Below, piece by piece: positions 24,601 to 37,700 of a stretch of 64,000 nt of DNA (the first letter of the stretch is position 1; every line of letters begins with the position of its first letter). Origin of the DNA: Oryzias latipes (taxonomy: Eukaryota; Chordata; Actinopteri; Beloniformes; Adrianichthyidae); the NCBI RefSeq assembly GCF_002234675.1, contig NC_019859.2:13345483-13409482 (forward strand). Reading direction: 5' to 3'. Made by a program: the position numbers and the translations under genes. The notes beneath the pieces were generated by a model. The model did no database searches. It saw nothing but the letters and a program-made list of their open reading frames with translations, and was not told the DNA's origin.

Positions 24601-26619
24601 TCACACCTTGCAGGGGTTCTTCATAAATGAAGTACCTCAATTAATCTGACAAGAGACCCCAAAGTGAAAAAGAACTGATGCAACTTCTACCGAAGTGCTG
24701 CAGTGAATGTCTTTATTGCAGAACTGTTAACACAAATGGTGATAAAGAACAGTGCAAGATCAGGTTCATTCTCCCTATCCACAGATATTCACAACCAATT
24801 CAAATCAGAACAGAATTCACAATTAATTTGTCTCCACCTCTGGCACAACGCAGGTCAAAAATAAGTGCATAATGCATTTTGTGACCATGGTGTCCCGTTT
24901 CATTTACATGTATTTACAGTTGATAAGAATAGAAAGGAAAAGTGAGACCGCGAGGGCTTTGATGCCACATGGAATGCTGAGGTATGGTCAACCTGTCAAA
25001 ACCACTAGTCATTAATCAATGTAAATTCATTTTTTACTAATGAAGCGTTTGGGTAATTACATTGAAGTGTTTCTGCCTAAACAGGCGAATGCATTTCTGC
25101 TTTGCCTTGATGTTGAGGAGTAAATGGAGCCCACACAGGGGTAACAGCAAAGTCATTGCATTGTGTTGGTGCTCTGCTGCCCTCATGTGGTTGCTGGGCG
25201 GTGTCTCATTTCCTCTGCCGCCTTTACCGTAATTAATTTGGGACAACAGCAACTCTACCCATATTCATTTCTTTGTTTGGTGTTTTTTTTTAAACTTTTG
25301 GTGTTTTTTTTTTAACTTTTATCGAAAGGCAAATCAACAAACTTTGCACCAACCTGTATTCACTCATATTCTGTTCCTCATACATTTAAGTTTGAATATG
25401 CATAGTGTGTCTTCTTAATGTGTCTCACTGTCTCTTTGTGTCCACAAAGCCTTGTTTTCACACTTAAAATTCACTTCAATCCATTGATTAGCGTAGTGGG
25501 CCAATAATACTTAGACTGATTATCACAGCTTAATATGAGAATCTATCAAGGTCAGATTTTGATTACATTTACATTTTTGTTTTTAAAGTTTCAGTACATT
25601 TAATTCATTTAACAAACTTTCCAAAAAAAAACAGTGAGGTTCTGAAAACAGTTTTTGTCAAACCTTTGAATGAAACTAAATAAAGGTGAAACTTACATAA
25701 AGAAAATTGTTCATGCTTGCACTGAAGTAAAGCAGTTTTCCACAGAAGTGTTACAAAAAATGCTATTTAAGAAAAGTCTGTCCATAGATTTTATGATCCG
25801 CTCTTCTGTTTGTGGCAAATTAAACAAAAAGAAAAAAGCCAATGATATGGATGGACACCATCTGTCCTACTAATGCTGTACATTTTATGACCGTTCTGCT
25901 GCCCTGGCCTTAATTACAGTATAATACAGTAACATTTGTTTAAATACCAATCAGAAAAACTAAACTAAATTTAGTTTTAACACTGCTCTTTAAAAACCCT
26001 ACTAAGGTTTTTCTGATATATATATATATATTTTTTTTATTTATATTTAATTAATAATTAAGTCATCTTTGGATACATCAGTTTATTTGTTAATTATCAC
26101 TTTGTTTAAATGAATGTCATAAATAGCATACACATATTAATAATACATTTAAAAGTAATAATGCTCTGAATGCAACTGCAAAGGGACACTAAGGGACTTT
26201 TGTGTCCCGGTCCCTGTGTGCTGTATGGCTTTTAGGAGGAGTTCAAACAGGTTTTGGGAGATCAGGAGGTTCCAGATGACTGGATACTGAAACTAAAGTG
26301 ATTAGGGAAACTGAAGGGAAGGTTTTTGGTGTGTCATCTGGATTTGGGTTTGGAAATACTTTATTTCAAATAAATAAATAATTAAACCATGAAGAAAAAC
26401 AACAGAATTTTATATCTATACAGAAATATATCACAGAATAGTGGAAGTTAAGCTGAGGTCAAATGTGAGCAACCCCATTGGCTCAAGGCATGAAGAGAAG
26501 CACAGATGCATTATTTGCTTCAAGGATGCTTCTGGAGAAGAACAGAGAAGATCAGAAGGAGCTGAATTGTGGGTCAAGAGAAAGTCTCTGACAGAATACT
26601 GAGACAAGAGTTGTGTGTT
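21609..26619. other. intergenic sequence, no supported gene
   Basis: A 5-kb stretch without recognisable coding exons. The 22090-22640 part is somewhat GC-richer and has several overlapping open frames, none with a familiar domain. A tandem near-duplicate of about 20 bp (TTGGTGTTTTTTTTTAA-like) occurs at 25276-25322, and a short TA run lies near 26020. No full repeat element was identified. Confidence 0.4.
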
Positions 26620-27170
26620 TTTTCGTACGAGGAAGTATGTTTAGAGCATATGAGAGCTGTGAGACACTGGTGAGATGTGCTGCAGGTGTGGCAGTCGAGT
26701 TCCAGGTGGAGGTGGGGCAACCCAGGGATCAGCTTTGAGCTCCTTTTTGTTTGCTGTGCTGATGGACAGACTGACAGATGAAGTTAAACTGGAATCTCCC
26801 TGGATGATGCTTAAAGACGACACTGTGGACAAACATCTGGAGAGGTGGAGGTTTTCCTTTGGAAAGGTGAGGAGAAATGAAGGTCAGTCAAGCAAAACAG
26901 AGTATTTGTCTGTAAATTAAAAAGGACTCAAATGAATCAGTGAAGTTAAAAGGAACAGAGGTGAAGAAGGTAAAGGACTTTGAGTGTTAAAAGGAGGGAC
27001 ACTGATTATGTTGATAAAAGGATGCAGAGGTTGGAGCTGCAAGTAATGAGACCTGGAGAAAGATTGAAGAAGTTGTCCATGGATGTAGTAAAGGAGTACA
27101 TGGATGTGTTTGGTGTGAATGAGAAAGACTGGATCATGGGAGAGGCTCGGATGGAGGTGGGTGAATGAAT
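26620..27170 (+). pseudogene. decayed LINE reverse transcriptase fragment (RTE-like)
   Basis: Translated pieces match the C-terminal half of a LINE reverse transcriptase common in animals. QGSALSSFLFAVLMDRLTDE is followed by a block reading ESPWMML.KDDTV, in which the catalytic dipeptide region is damaged, then a LERWRF and SKTEYL block. After a gap comes KRRDTDYVDKRM and SMDVVKEYMDVFGV (27000-27110). The expected central section, between the SKTEYL block and the terminal WMDVVKEDM-type block, is largely deleted, and frames change at least once. It is a dead 5'-truncated copy ending about 250 bp before the lcorl start codon. Confidence 0.8.
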
Positions 27171-27339
27171 TACCCAAAGACAAAGGAGAATAAATGACAA
27201 TGCTCCACAATTCAAATAAATGTATAGCACAAGGATCTGCCTTTGTCAACGTATATGCTCCTAATATTATATTATGTTTACTTTTATCGACCCGAAAGTC
27301 TTGTGGACCAGAAAAGGGGTGAAATACTGCCCCCAGTGG

Positions 27340-27520
27340 TGGTTTGTGGGCATTGTCGTTCTGTCCGTCTGCCTCTTCTTGTCGCTCGGCCAGAGGGAGA
27401 GAGGGGGGCAGGAGTGAGAATGGCGGCCGTGCAGTGCTCCAAATGCACGGCAGAAAGGAAAGGGTTTCGGCGGGAACTGGATTCTTGGCGACACAGACTG
27501 ATACACTGCGTCGGTATGAG
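27340..27520 (+). promoter_or_regulatory. lcorl: CpG-containing 5' region and first exon of lcorl
   Basis: Base composition changes here from AT-rich to GC-rich with several CpGs (CGTTCTGTCCGTC, TCGCTCGGCC, ATGGCGGCCG), and the CpG-rich character continues to about 27660. No TATA box is apparent in a suitable position. This fits a TATA-less CpG promoter for a broadly expressed regulator. The exact transcription start cannot be read from sequence alone. Confidence 0.5.
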
Positions 27521-30500
27521 CCAAAAGATTTATTCATTTTGAGCCAAAAAATAATGGACTTCAAAGACGTAACCCGACAGGGAAAGAATTGCTCCCGCGA
27601 GCTATGTTGTAGCGCTACTTGATGCTAGCTAGCTCTCAGTTCGTTGGTAACCCTGAGCTCCATAGGAGGTGAACAGTAGCGGCTAACGTACATAACTGCA
27701 CCTCTGCGTTTAGTCTTTGTCCCCGAAGCCAGTCAGACAGGTATTTAGCTTTACTAACGGGTTGTTGTTGTTATTTGTAAACGCTTTAATAAATCCCAGT
27801 ATTACATTTATACTTGTACATCACCAAGGCATATTTGTTTTTCATTTCTTTTCGTGAGCTGAAAATGTTTACACACATGATTAATTTTTTTTTTGGCTAG
27901 GCTAAATGTTGCTAAGCTAGGGCTATTGTTATTTCTAGGGGACATTTTTGTTTACACTTTAAACAAACTAGTGTAATTTGGTGTTGAGAAAATCATTTAT
28001 TTCAGGGGTTTGTAATGTGTCGCCTCCATTTTTTTTCTGACAACGTTGTGGACAGTTTACCGAGGAAGCCGGCATAGACAGACAGCAGACAATTTCTACT
28101 GGTAATTTCCTTTGGAAGTTGTGGTGTTTATAGTCCGTGCAAACAAAACAACAAAAATGTAAATGCATGTAAGAAAATATGACTATATATTAGTTGATGT
28201 GGTATTGTTTGGGTGAGGAAAAAACTAACCTAACGAGGACTTAGCTGTACTTCAACTTTACTGAAAACTGCAACAATTCAGTGTCAGAGACTAGGTTGTT
28301 GGCCATGTTTTACGTGAGTGAAAGGAAAAACTGAAGAGAACAGGCAGTACCCAAATGTCAAGAATGTCCAATTCACACCAATATTGATTGCTCGTTTTGT
28401 TTTGCAGGCTTTGAAACAATTCTGGAGGGAATTTATGGCCCGATGCTTCTGAAAGATCTCAGTTTATTTGTTGGTAAGTTATTGATTTTGCAAACATAAA
28501 TAAAACATTACATTTGATGAATTAGCCATTGGATGTTTCTGCTAATCCAATCAGCACCTGCCATTCACAATAATTAATGGGTCCCAAAAGGCAAAAAACA
28601 GTATTAAACAATTAAAAATGTTGAGTTTTATGGTGGTGGTGGCTATGTTGATGCATTGTCTTTTAGTTTTGCTTTGCTGTGAAGAAAGGAGAATGATTTT
28701 CTGGGTGATGGAAGGAAATTGAGCTGAAATAATGATTTTTCTGAGGCAGCAATATTTTTTTTCTCTGCTTTTATGCCAAGTCTATTGTTCTTTGACGTTG
28801 TTGACACTTTGTATAATGAAATCCGTTAAGAACCCGCCCCCATCTGAAATTGACCTTCATTTGATGTTCCTTTGGCCTTGCACATAGCTAAATTGTGCCA
28901 CTAGCATTTTGGGGTTTTTATAAAAGCATGTCTTCATTAGTTATTTGTAAAAAAAAAAAAAATCATTTTGCAAAGCAAAAAGTGTTATCTATTTTTTTCT
29001 TTCTTAAATACTTAATTTGTTTTTTTATGATTGTGATACTCATTACAGTCATTTTTGGGCACAAAATATGCAAATGTTTTTTATAAGGAATATTTTTAGA
29101 TTACTGGCATGAATTCATTTGGGGTTTATTTAAATCTCTTTGTTTAGATTTGCTTTTGAAGTTGCAGGAAAAATGACAGGAAACTGCAGATACGTTAACA
29201 TTTTATTAAAAGACAGTCTCTGTTGTTTTATCACATTTTAAAAGATATGTTTTACTTTTTATTGTTACTTAGATGTTTGGTTAATGGGTTTAATCAGGTA
29301 ACATTGTATAAATCTAAAGTAGTAGATTGCATTTTTGTATCTATCAATGGAAAAAGCAACAGAAAAGTAGAGGAGCCATCTGAACTAAATAAACTGTTTT
29401 TCATATTGTTTGATTTTAGGTTGAATTTCTGTGATTATCAATTTTCATTGCTTTGCTCCACGTTGGTTTACAACAATAATAGGGTATTTGTATGCATTGT
29501 TCTGGAGAATAATGCTTCTTTATGCAATGCTTGTCTTGTCTTGTGGTATCCAGCTTTTTTTTACAAATATTTTATCTTGATTGTACAATAGTTTTGAGCC
29601 TAGCCGCATGACCGATATGCAGACCCTCCAATTCCACTTGCATATTTTGCCATTGCCTAAAAAAAGTATTATTTCTATTCTTCATATTTTTGAAAAACTG
29701 TTTCAACGATGAAATGAAAAATACTTGGAATTTATACTAAAATAATAATAGATTTGGCAATCTGCCTCTGAAATAACTTTTTTATCTCTGTAGTTGCTTT
29801 GATCTGTGAGCAGAGTAACGATTAAAATGCAAGGTGAAATAATATTAGCCACAACAAAAGAATGTCAAGCAAAGACATGTGGCAAATATATTTAATTTGA
29901 ATAGGCTGCTGCATTTAAAGAAAATTTAAATTATGTCATTTGCATTTGGCAGACAATCCTATTTTTTGTTTTTATGCATTTGGTGATTGAAATTGCAGCC
30001 TTATGATGAAGCATGACGGTCTTGACAAATGTCTTGTATTTGCTGTGTAACCTCAGTGTTTTTAGCACTGAATGCTCAAATTTGTAATACTGTCAAAGAT
30101 CATTTGTGCTTAACTAGTCAGTGTGCTCTTCTGATTGTCCATTTCATTATTCATTAAACATCATATAACATAAATTTTTGTCCTTCTCCTTACCTCAAAC
30201 TTTCAAAGTAATTTTTGTTCATACATTCAATCTGCTGGAAGCCATTGTTGGTTTTGTCTTCAGCTTTTCAAACATCTATTGCTTTATATAACCTGTCACA
30301 TGCATTATTTAAGATTAATTCAAAATGAAAGCATTTAGTAATAATATATTTTAAAAAATTTATGAAAGCTGTGTACCCTTTCTTGCAATGAAAGGCAAAT
30401 TTCGATAAGAAAATGAAGCAGCTTATATCTCTAAGTTAAGATGTATACGTTTATAATATATTTATATTAAAAATTATTTGCCTGCCTTCGCCTACTAGTG

Positions 30501-32018
30501 GCAGGATAGGCTCCGGCAGCCCGTGACCCCTAAAGGGATAAAACAGAAGAAGATGAATGAAAAATTATTTATTTTATGAAGAACCTGAGAACCTTACAGC
30601 CTGAGGTTTTTTTGATGATATCAAAAATGTGCAATTTTTGCAGTTTGGAGCATCCACGAAGGGTCAAAGGTCAAATATTATTTAAAAAAAAATTTAATTT
30701 AAAAAAAAACAACTTTAAAAATGTAGATTCTTCGATGTCTATGTTGGACTCCAAATTTAACCTTAATTCCTAATTCCTGTGTATATTTTGTGTTATTTTT
30801 CAGATTGCGAGCCTGAAGAAGTGGACGATTGGTCCCCAGAAACAAGCCGCAGTCATTGTTCATTCTGCAAACTGCTGCTGGAAAAACTCAGTGTAAGACA
30901 CATCTTGTGAATTATCTTCAAAGAATAAAGATGCTTACAATTTCCTGTCAAAATTTTAAATTGGAATAGAAAGTGTTGTCATCGTAAAACTATAAAAAGC
31001 CCTGCCAATCTTCAGGTTTCAAAGATTAGTCTTCAACACAAATATAGAAATTTCCTTAAATGCTAACAAACAATAATGCGTTTTCTCAGTATGCAATAAG
31101 AGTGTGTGTGTATTCACACCATATATGGCAGCCATGAAGTAATGTCAGAAAAAAAATTAATTTGCTGCTGAAATTGTCTTTATGTTGGTTTTTCCTCTTC
31201 TCTCCCCTCTATAGGATCAAGAAGCTGCCCCCACGTCTCCTCTCTCTCCCCCCTCTCATTACTCCTCTTGTCAGGGTCCAACTATATCTGACAGCAGCCA
31301 TTCAGCTCAAAGATTTCTTCATGCTGTGTTTCACAAAAAAGGTGAGTTTTGTTCATTTTTGCCACTCGTCAAGCCCAAACCCAGTCTAACTTCCTGCTTC
31401 CTGGTTATCATCTGGAATGTTTCTCCTCATGTATGAATGTGTTTATTAGAAGAGACTAAGCTCTCTATTTACTTCTGGAACCGCTATCTGGTGTTTTGGA
31501 TTATCTGGATAATGCATAGATGTTTTCAGAATTTTTTTTTTTTTTAATTAGCAGCTTTTTGCAGGAAAGAGATGAATTTCCTAATAAGGAAAAAGACTTG
31601 GGCGTTAGAGGCTATTTTTTTTTACTCTCATGTAACCATTATTTTCTATATATATTTTCTACAATTTTTTTAATCCAAATTGCTTGTTAAATTACAGTAT
31701 TCATTTGTCAAATGACTTTGGCAATCCTTTTATAGATTTTGGGGACTTCAGAGAAAATAATGCTATGATAATTTATTATTGGTATAAAATTTCACATTCA
31801 GTATGTAAAAAATCAATTGATTCTTTACATGAAATACTGAAGTTGCTGCTATAGAAGTATTTTAAGCAACCAAACAAGCACAGTTGAATATGTAAAATAA
31901 CAGTTACTAAAGTGATGAATAGCAAACCTGCATAGCAAACATGCTTATAGATACAACAGTGACTAGAGCCCTACATATATATTTATGTATATATATATGT
32001 ATATATATATATATATAT

Positions 32019-32049
<31 letters not shown>

Positions 32050-34726
32050 GTATTGTGGTGTTACTGCTTAGAGCAGCACAGTGTGAGTCATTTCATTGGT
32101 GAAGGTTAGACCTTTCAAGTTGCTCTTAGAGCTATTATTCATCTCTATGTTGTCAGCTTGAGATGGATGATTGGTACTTTAAAAAAGAATCAATTTATGT
32201 AAATACGGCACTATCATTGTAATGGGTCAAATATTTAGGTGTTTGGTGATGTTTATCATTGTATACAATTGAATACATTTCACAAAGCACATTGTCTTCG
32301 GGTGTTGACATTTTTAAATATGAAGCTTGAGGACTTTGCCAGTTCTCAGCCTTTTACTGTATTCTGGAGGGCTATAGATTGATTTTCCATGTGTTTGAAT
32401 GGCACCTTTTATTCAATTACTTTGATGTATTTTCAGATGTGACCCCAGATTGTGACTCGAGCATACCTCTGGTTGCCCAGGAGCTCATGAAGAAAATGAT
32501 CCATCAGTTTGCTGTGGAGTATGCATCAAAGTGCACAAATGTCAATTATATTTCAAGGGCATCCTCCCCCTCATCGGAAGCGTCTGATGCCCCTCTAGAC
32601 CTCACAGTGAGCCGAACACAGGAGGAGAAGGAAGATCAACCTGAAATCGGTAAGGAGACCCCCATTAACTTTGCTTAAGAATTTTGTAGTTCCATCATTT
32701 TTTTATGTGCAAAAAAATGAAATTAAAAAACATGGGAAAAACTTTATTACTATACTAAACCAAATACATGATGACATACATTTTTCATGGATTAGATGGC
32801 GCCCTGGACCTGTCCAAACGGAATTGTGCCACATCATCTTCTAATCATAAACCTTCAGGGTAAGTGTTGCTGTATTTGTTTCCAATTTTTCTGATACAAT
32901 GTAAAAAAAACACACGATTTAAACATTTTATTTCAAATGAACAGGAAAAAGATGCGTTTGAGAAAAGACCCAAATGCAAAAATACACTTGTTAGCTACAG
33001 CATCTGCTCTCAAACAGTAAAATGACAAACACTGGTATGCTGTGGTGTGTCATTGTTAAAGCCATTAAGATGTTTAATTTAAATTGGATAGTTACCACCA
33101 CCTCTGCCTGAATAATGCACTTATTTTTGGAGTGAATTGTTAATGTTTGATTAATTGTGGGAATCTAGTTTGATGTTTTTGGTTCTGTGGGGTTGACTCT
33201 TTTATCTCTTGAGCGGTAACGTCACACCAAAGGCTGTTTTATATTTATATATATGATTGTTCAATGAGAAGAACACTGAAGTACCTCCCAATGATTTTAC
33301 TTCCGTTTAACTGATCTATTTACTATGACTTTTGATGACTCAACCGTCAAGCATGTAGGAGTCTCACTGGATATCACAAAACTACATGGGGCTGTGTGTG
33401 AGCACCAAAGTAACCCCAGCCATTCACAGACTGTCCCACCGGACGTGAAGAGGCTTTGCCACGCACAAAGAATGCGTGCGCATGACAGACGCACAGCACG
33501 AGTGTGTTTGAGGGCCCACAAACAGACTGAGATCATACAGACATGAGACTAACTGTCGCAGTGATGTTACCAACACAAGGCATAAAGGAGTGGACCCCTG
33601 GGTCTGCATCCCCCTGACCCCCCCCATGCCTAAATCAAACCCCTCCATCCTGACCCTGATGTTTGGTCCTCCCATCCTTAGGAGGCAGCACAAGCCTGAG
33701 TACACTGAGAGGAGCTGGGAGCTGTCAGAGGGGTTGCTGTCCAAGGCTTTGAAGGATATTCGTTCAGGGAGGTTGCACGAGCAGCGGGCTGCTTTGCTTT
33801 ATGGAATACCACTGCAGACCTTGAGGCAAGGTTTGGACATCTGGGCTAAGGGAAGCCAGGCGATCCTTGGCCAGCTTACGTCAGAAAGTGGAGATTTTAG
33901 CGAGGGACTGACTTCACAAAGTCTGATATCAACTTTAGGTGGTGAAGCCCGTCTCTTTCTGCAGAAAGTGGCCGCTTGGACTGAGCAAGCAGAAATTGGG
34001 GGAGAAGTAGAGGAGAATGGAGACTTTGACTTTTCCTCGTCTGCCCTCACCCTCTATCAACCAGTCAGTCTCCAAAAAACTCTCCCCCACTGTTCCTCTC
34101 AGCTCAGGGATACTCTGCAGCCCCCGCCAAGCCCTACTCCCAGTCTAGAACCACCGCCACCTCTACGTATTCCTCAGGTTCGTCCTATTTCTGACCAGAA
34201 CCGGTCAATCTTGGCTGAGAATTGCAGCATTGCTGATAACTTATATCAACGTACCTCACTAACCGAAGGCACTAATGGTTTGTCCACGGCATCCGCCAGA
34301 TCCTCATCCCTCTTCAAACTCAAACCACCTCTCTTGGCACAAGGTTGTCTGGGCAGTGCTAGCCAGTTACCTCATGGCCTGGGACCCAGAGAATTCCCCC
34401 TGGATGAGTCAGACGAAGGATTGGGTTGCCAGGATAAAGATAAGCAACCTAGAAAAAAGCGTGGGAGATACCGTCAGTATGACCACGAAATGATGGAAGA
34501 GGCCATCACCATGGTGATGGCTGGTCGCATGAGCGTCTCCAAGGCCCAGGGGGTTTACGGGGTGCCCCACAGCACACTGGAATACAAAGTTAAAGAGCGC
34601 ACTGGAACACTGAAGAACCCTCCTAAGAGAAAATCTACTAACTTTTGCTCATCAGGTTCTGGTCCCATAACCAGTTCCGCTAACTCAGGAAATGTTGCCT
34701 CATCTTACGATGCAAAGAGGTTCTAG
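27420..34726 (+). CDS. lcorl: ligand-dependent nuclear receptor corepressor-like protein, short psq-domain isoform
   Basis: Coding exons: 27420-27513, 28408-28473, 30804-30892, 31215-31341, 32437-32649, 32796-32859 and a terminal exon from about 33562 to the TAG at 34726. Every junction is GT-AG and phase-consistent, giving about 605 aa, close to the mammalian short form. The N-terminus ([20 protein letters not shown]) and the SWRH.LIHCVGFE block are diagnostic of LCORL rather than LCOR. Exon 5 has the strongly conserved [13 protein letters not shown] segment and PLDLTV; exon 6 has ALDLSK. Both are CtBP-binding-type motifs of this family. The last exon carries the psq helix-turn-helix. The protein is expected to be a nuclear transcriptional corepressor. 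The terminal exon's start is uncertain: AGs at 33540, 33561 and 33579 all keep phase. Confidence 0.88.
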
Positions 34727-37700
34727 ACCACGGAACGCCTCAAACTCCTCAACACTTGAACAGATTACTTTTTACAACACACGCATTTTCTGGAGACAGA
34801 AACACGACTCATGCCTTTACAAAACATACAGAAGTTAATATTCAGGTATTTAATGTGTCTTCAATGTAATCGTCTCGTCGAGTCCTCGGCTGTTCTCAAA
34901 GCATTTGTGAAATACAGCCTTCTACAAAAAGTAGTGGTGCTCCATGCACCGTTTGTTTACATGGGCTGCTAAACTCTTAACTGTTTTAAGAATTCGTTGT
35001 GCATTGTTTTGTATTTCCTACCTGTTTATCAACAAACACTAAGGAGAAAAAGTTTTGGTCCAGAGACTCGATTTACATTTTTGAAGTTGCCTACTTCTGG
35101 TAAAATCCAGCAGAAGCATACATTTCCTAATATTTATATGAATATAAATGTTTTGGATGGTAGTTGGGGGTCTCTGACATTCGTATATTTGCTCCGTACA
35201 TTTATTACACAAACAAATCTTTGTGTTCGTTTGGCAGTTACGTAATACGATATCTTTCAGATTTCCTCAATTTAAGCTTTGTTTTTTTTTCAACGTTGTA
35301 AAATGTTTCATTTGTTTTAAAAGACTAACAAGATGTAAATTTTCATGTCCTGGATCGCCATATTTGAAAACAAAAAACCTATTTGCAGTTAAAAGATAAA
35401 CTTAAAATAATTGTATGCTTTGAGATGCTCTCTTTTTTCTGAGGTTTTTGAGTTTGAGTTTAAAGTTTGAGTTTTTAACTGGCTCCAAGTTAGAAAAATG
35501 AGTGCACCATTTTATTGGTGCAAATCTGCTCCTACGTCGGGGCTAGAGAGTCTTAAACCTCTGAGAAAAAGGAAAAAAAGCTTTGCAGCACCTCATTTAT
35601 TGAAGAAATTACATTACCTCATGTTTTGATGAATGCTGCGCAATGCACAGCTTTAACAGATTTACTTAATGCAGTCTGTAACTAAATTTAAACTTATGTC
35701 AGGTGATTTACTGGCCTTTACAGATCTGACTTAAAACAGCATTTCTGTCAACTTATGTTAGGACCTTGATCAGACAGAAAAAAAGCTGAATCAGTTCTGA
35801 AAGAAAAGCTTGGCTAACATTACATTTCATAGTTGATTTATTAGAATATTCAGGTTTGTCCAATTTTAATATCCTAAGCAAAGGAGTGATGATGATTGTC
35901 ATAGCTTTCTGTTTTTACCCGAGCTACTCACGTAACTTATAGCCATTCTAAGAAATGTAAAACTATTGTAAGGTACCAAGTCACACAGGGAAGTTTGTAT
36001 ATATGAAATTCTGTGGTGGCTGAACATCAAAACCGAGTTGTTTGTTTGTGAGAGATTAGCTTGAAGCCATTTAGCGTCCCCTTGCACAAGCTAGTCTGAA
36101 CTTTTCATTGAGTGTCATTGGAATGAAGCATGCTTTAAAATGTGCACTGATGAGCTGAGGGGAACGTCTCGCCGTTTTGTTGTACGTGTAATGTTGATGA
36201 AGGTTGTTTTGTTTATTAGCAGGTCTTTTTTCTGCTACTGTAACACCTTTACTGTTGACCTCATACATGACTGCTGCTTGAATCGACTGTTTTTTTTCCT
36301 GACACAAAGATGCATAGCTTTGACTAACACTGACGACTTACATATGCCGTAAATAGCATGAGCCTAAAAGCCAGTTTAGCATTTGTTGCATGTGTATGAT
36401 TTCTTGTTATTGGTGATGGTGTCTGCTACACAAGGTCACAGTAGGTTATGGTTTAGAGAAGTCAATGTGACATGTCTGTTTGTGCGAGGTTTGCAGGTTT
36501 CTTCCTCTGCAAACTTTGAAAATGCAACCACCAAAGCAGCTTTTCGGGATCGGCCACGCAAAGCTGCTTTGATTTGCTGCAGCCTCAGCTTGTCTTCACA
36601 AACTCCGCCTCCTTTTACTCTAATTACCTCAGAACTTTATTTACAACCTCAGCGTTTGGTTGAGCATCTAGCCCTTGAACCTACACTACAAGGTGTGCAA
36701 ACACATCTTATTTCGTTGTCTCTGAAGGAACACTAAATGTACGTTTGTTGCATCAAAAAGACCTCAGCAAAACTCTGCACCTAAATTAATATCGTAAGCC
36801 ATTTTATAGAAATTTATTACATTTAATTTAAATTTAGATAAAATGAGTCTTGTTCTTTGTTTTCCCCCCTCCCTGATATGTAATATTGCGGGCTTAATTT
36901 TTTAAAACCTCCTTAGTGATAAAGATGTAACTTTGTAACCATGGTATCTACTCAAATAGTGAATGTATCTGCTTAAATTGGTACACAGTTGCAGCTTTGC
37001 CGCACCACCATCTCAACTCTGGGAGGGATCTGCTATGTCATTCAAGGCCCAATCATCCTATAATACTCCGAAAAAAGATAATGTATTAAGTCTTGTTTAC
37101 TTAGTGGGGAATTTTTCATTTTGAAGTAAAACGCTCGTGTAATTAGAGAAGCAGATGCAGGATATTTATGCATAAATCAATGATTGCACTATCCTTTTTG
37201 ACTCATTTCAATTGTAGAGCCTGGTTTTGTGTTGTTGTGCTTACCTATTTATCGATTGTGATTACAAATTTCCTTTTGTTGGTTGTAATTTAATTTTAAT
37301 TTTTGGGCACCTTGATGCAGTGTAATATCTCTATTGCTACAGTTGCATGAGCGCTTCTAAATATTTGCTTAAATAATTTATTTATTGAAAGAAAAATTAC
37401 ACTTTAAATTATTGTGGTTGTTACTACTTATTAATAATTTTTTTTTTAATCACATGATGTCATTTTATAATTACAAATTCAACAATAACATGTTACTTGG
37501 AGCTGATTGAAAATGTCTTGTAACAGACTAGATAGACATTTACACCTGTCTATTTTACCTGTTGGCTAATTGTAACATTACATTGAATTTGTCTGCAAAA
37601 ATGCTGTGAGAAGACATTTACATTTAGGCGTTTCTACAATCCTGCTTTCAGCAGAATGTCAGCATTTCCCTTCAATGTCATATCAATTAAACGGCCCTAT

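Noticed and set aside
33325-33546. 73-codon frame as an extra lcorl exon before the psq exon
   Set aside because: It is in a different frame from the psq exon and ends in a stop, and I found no donor that would join it in phase.
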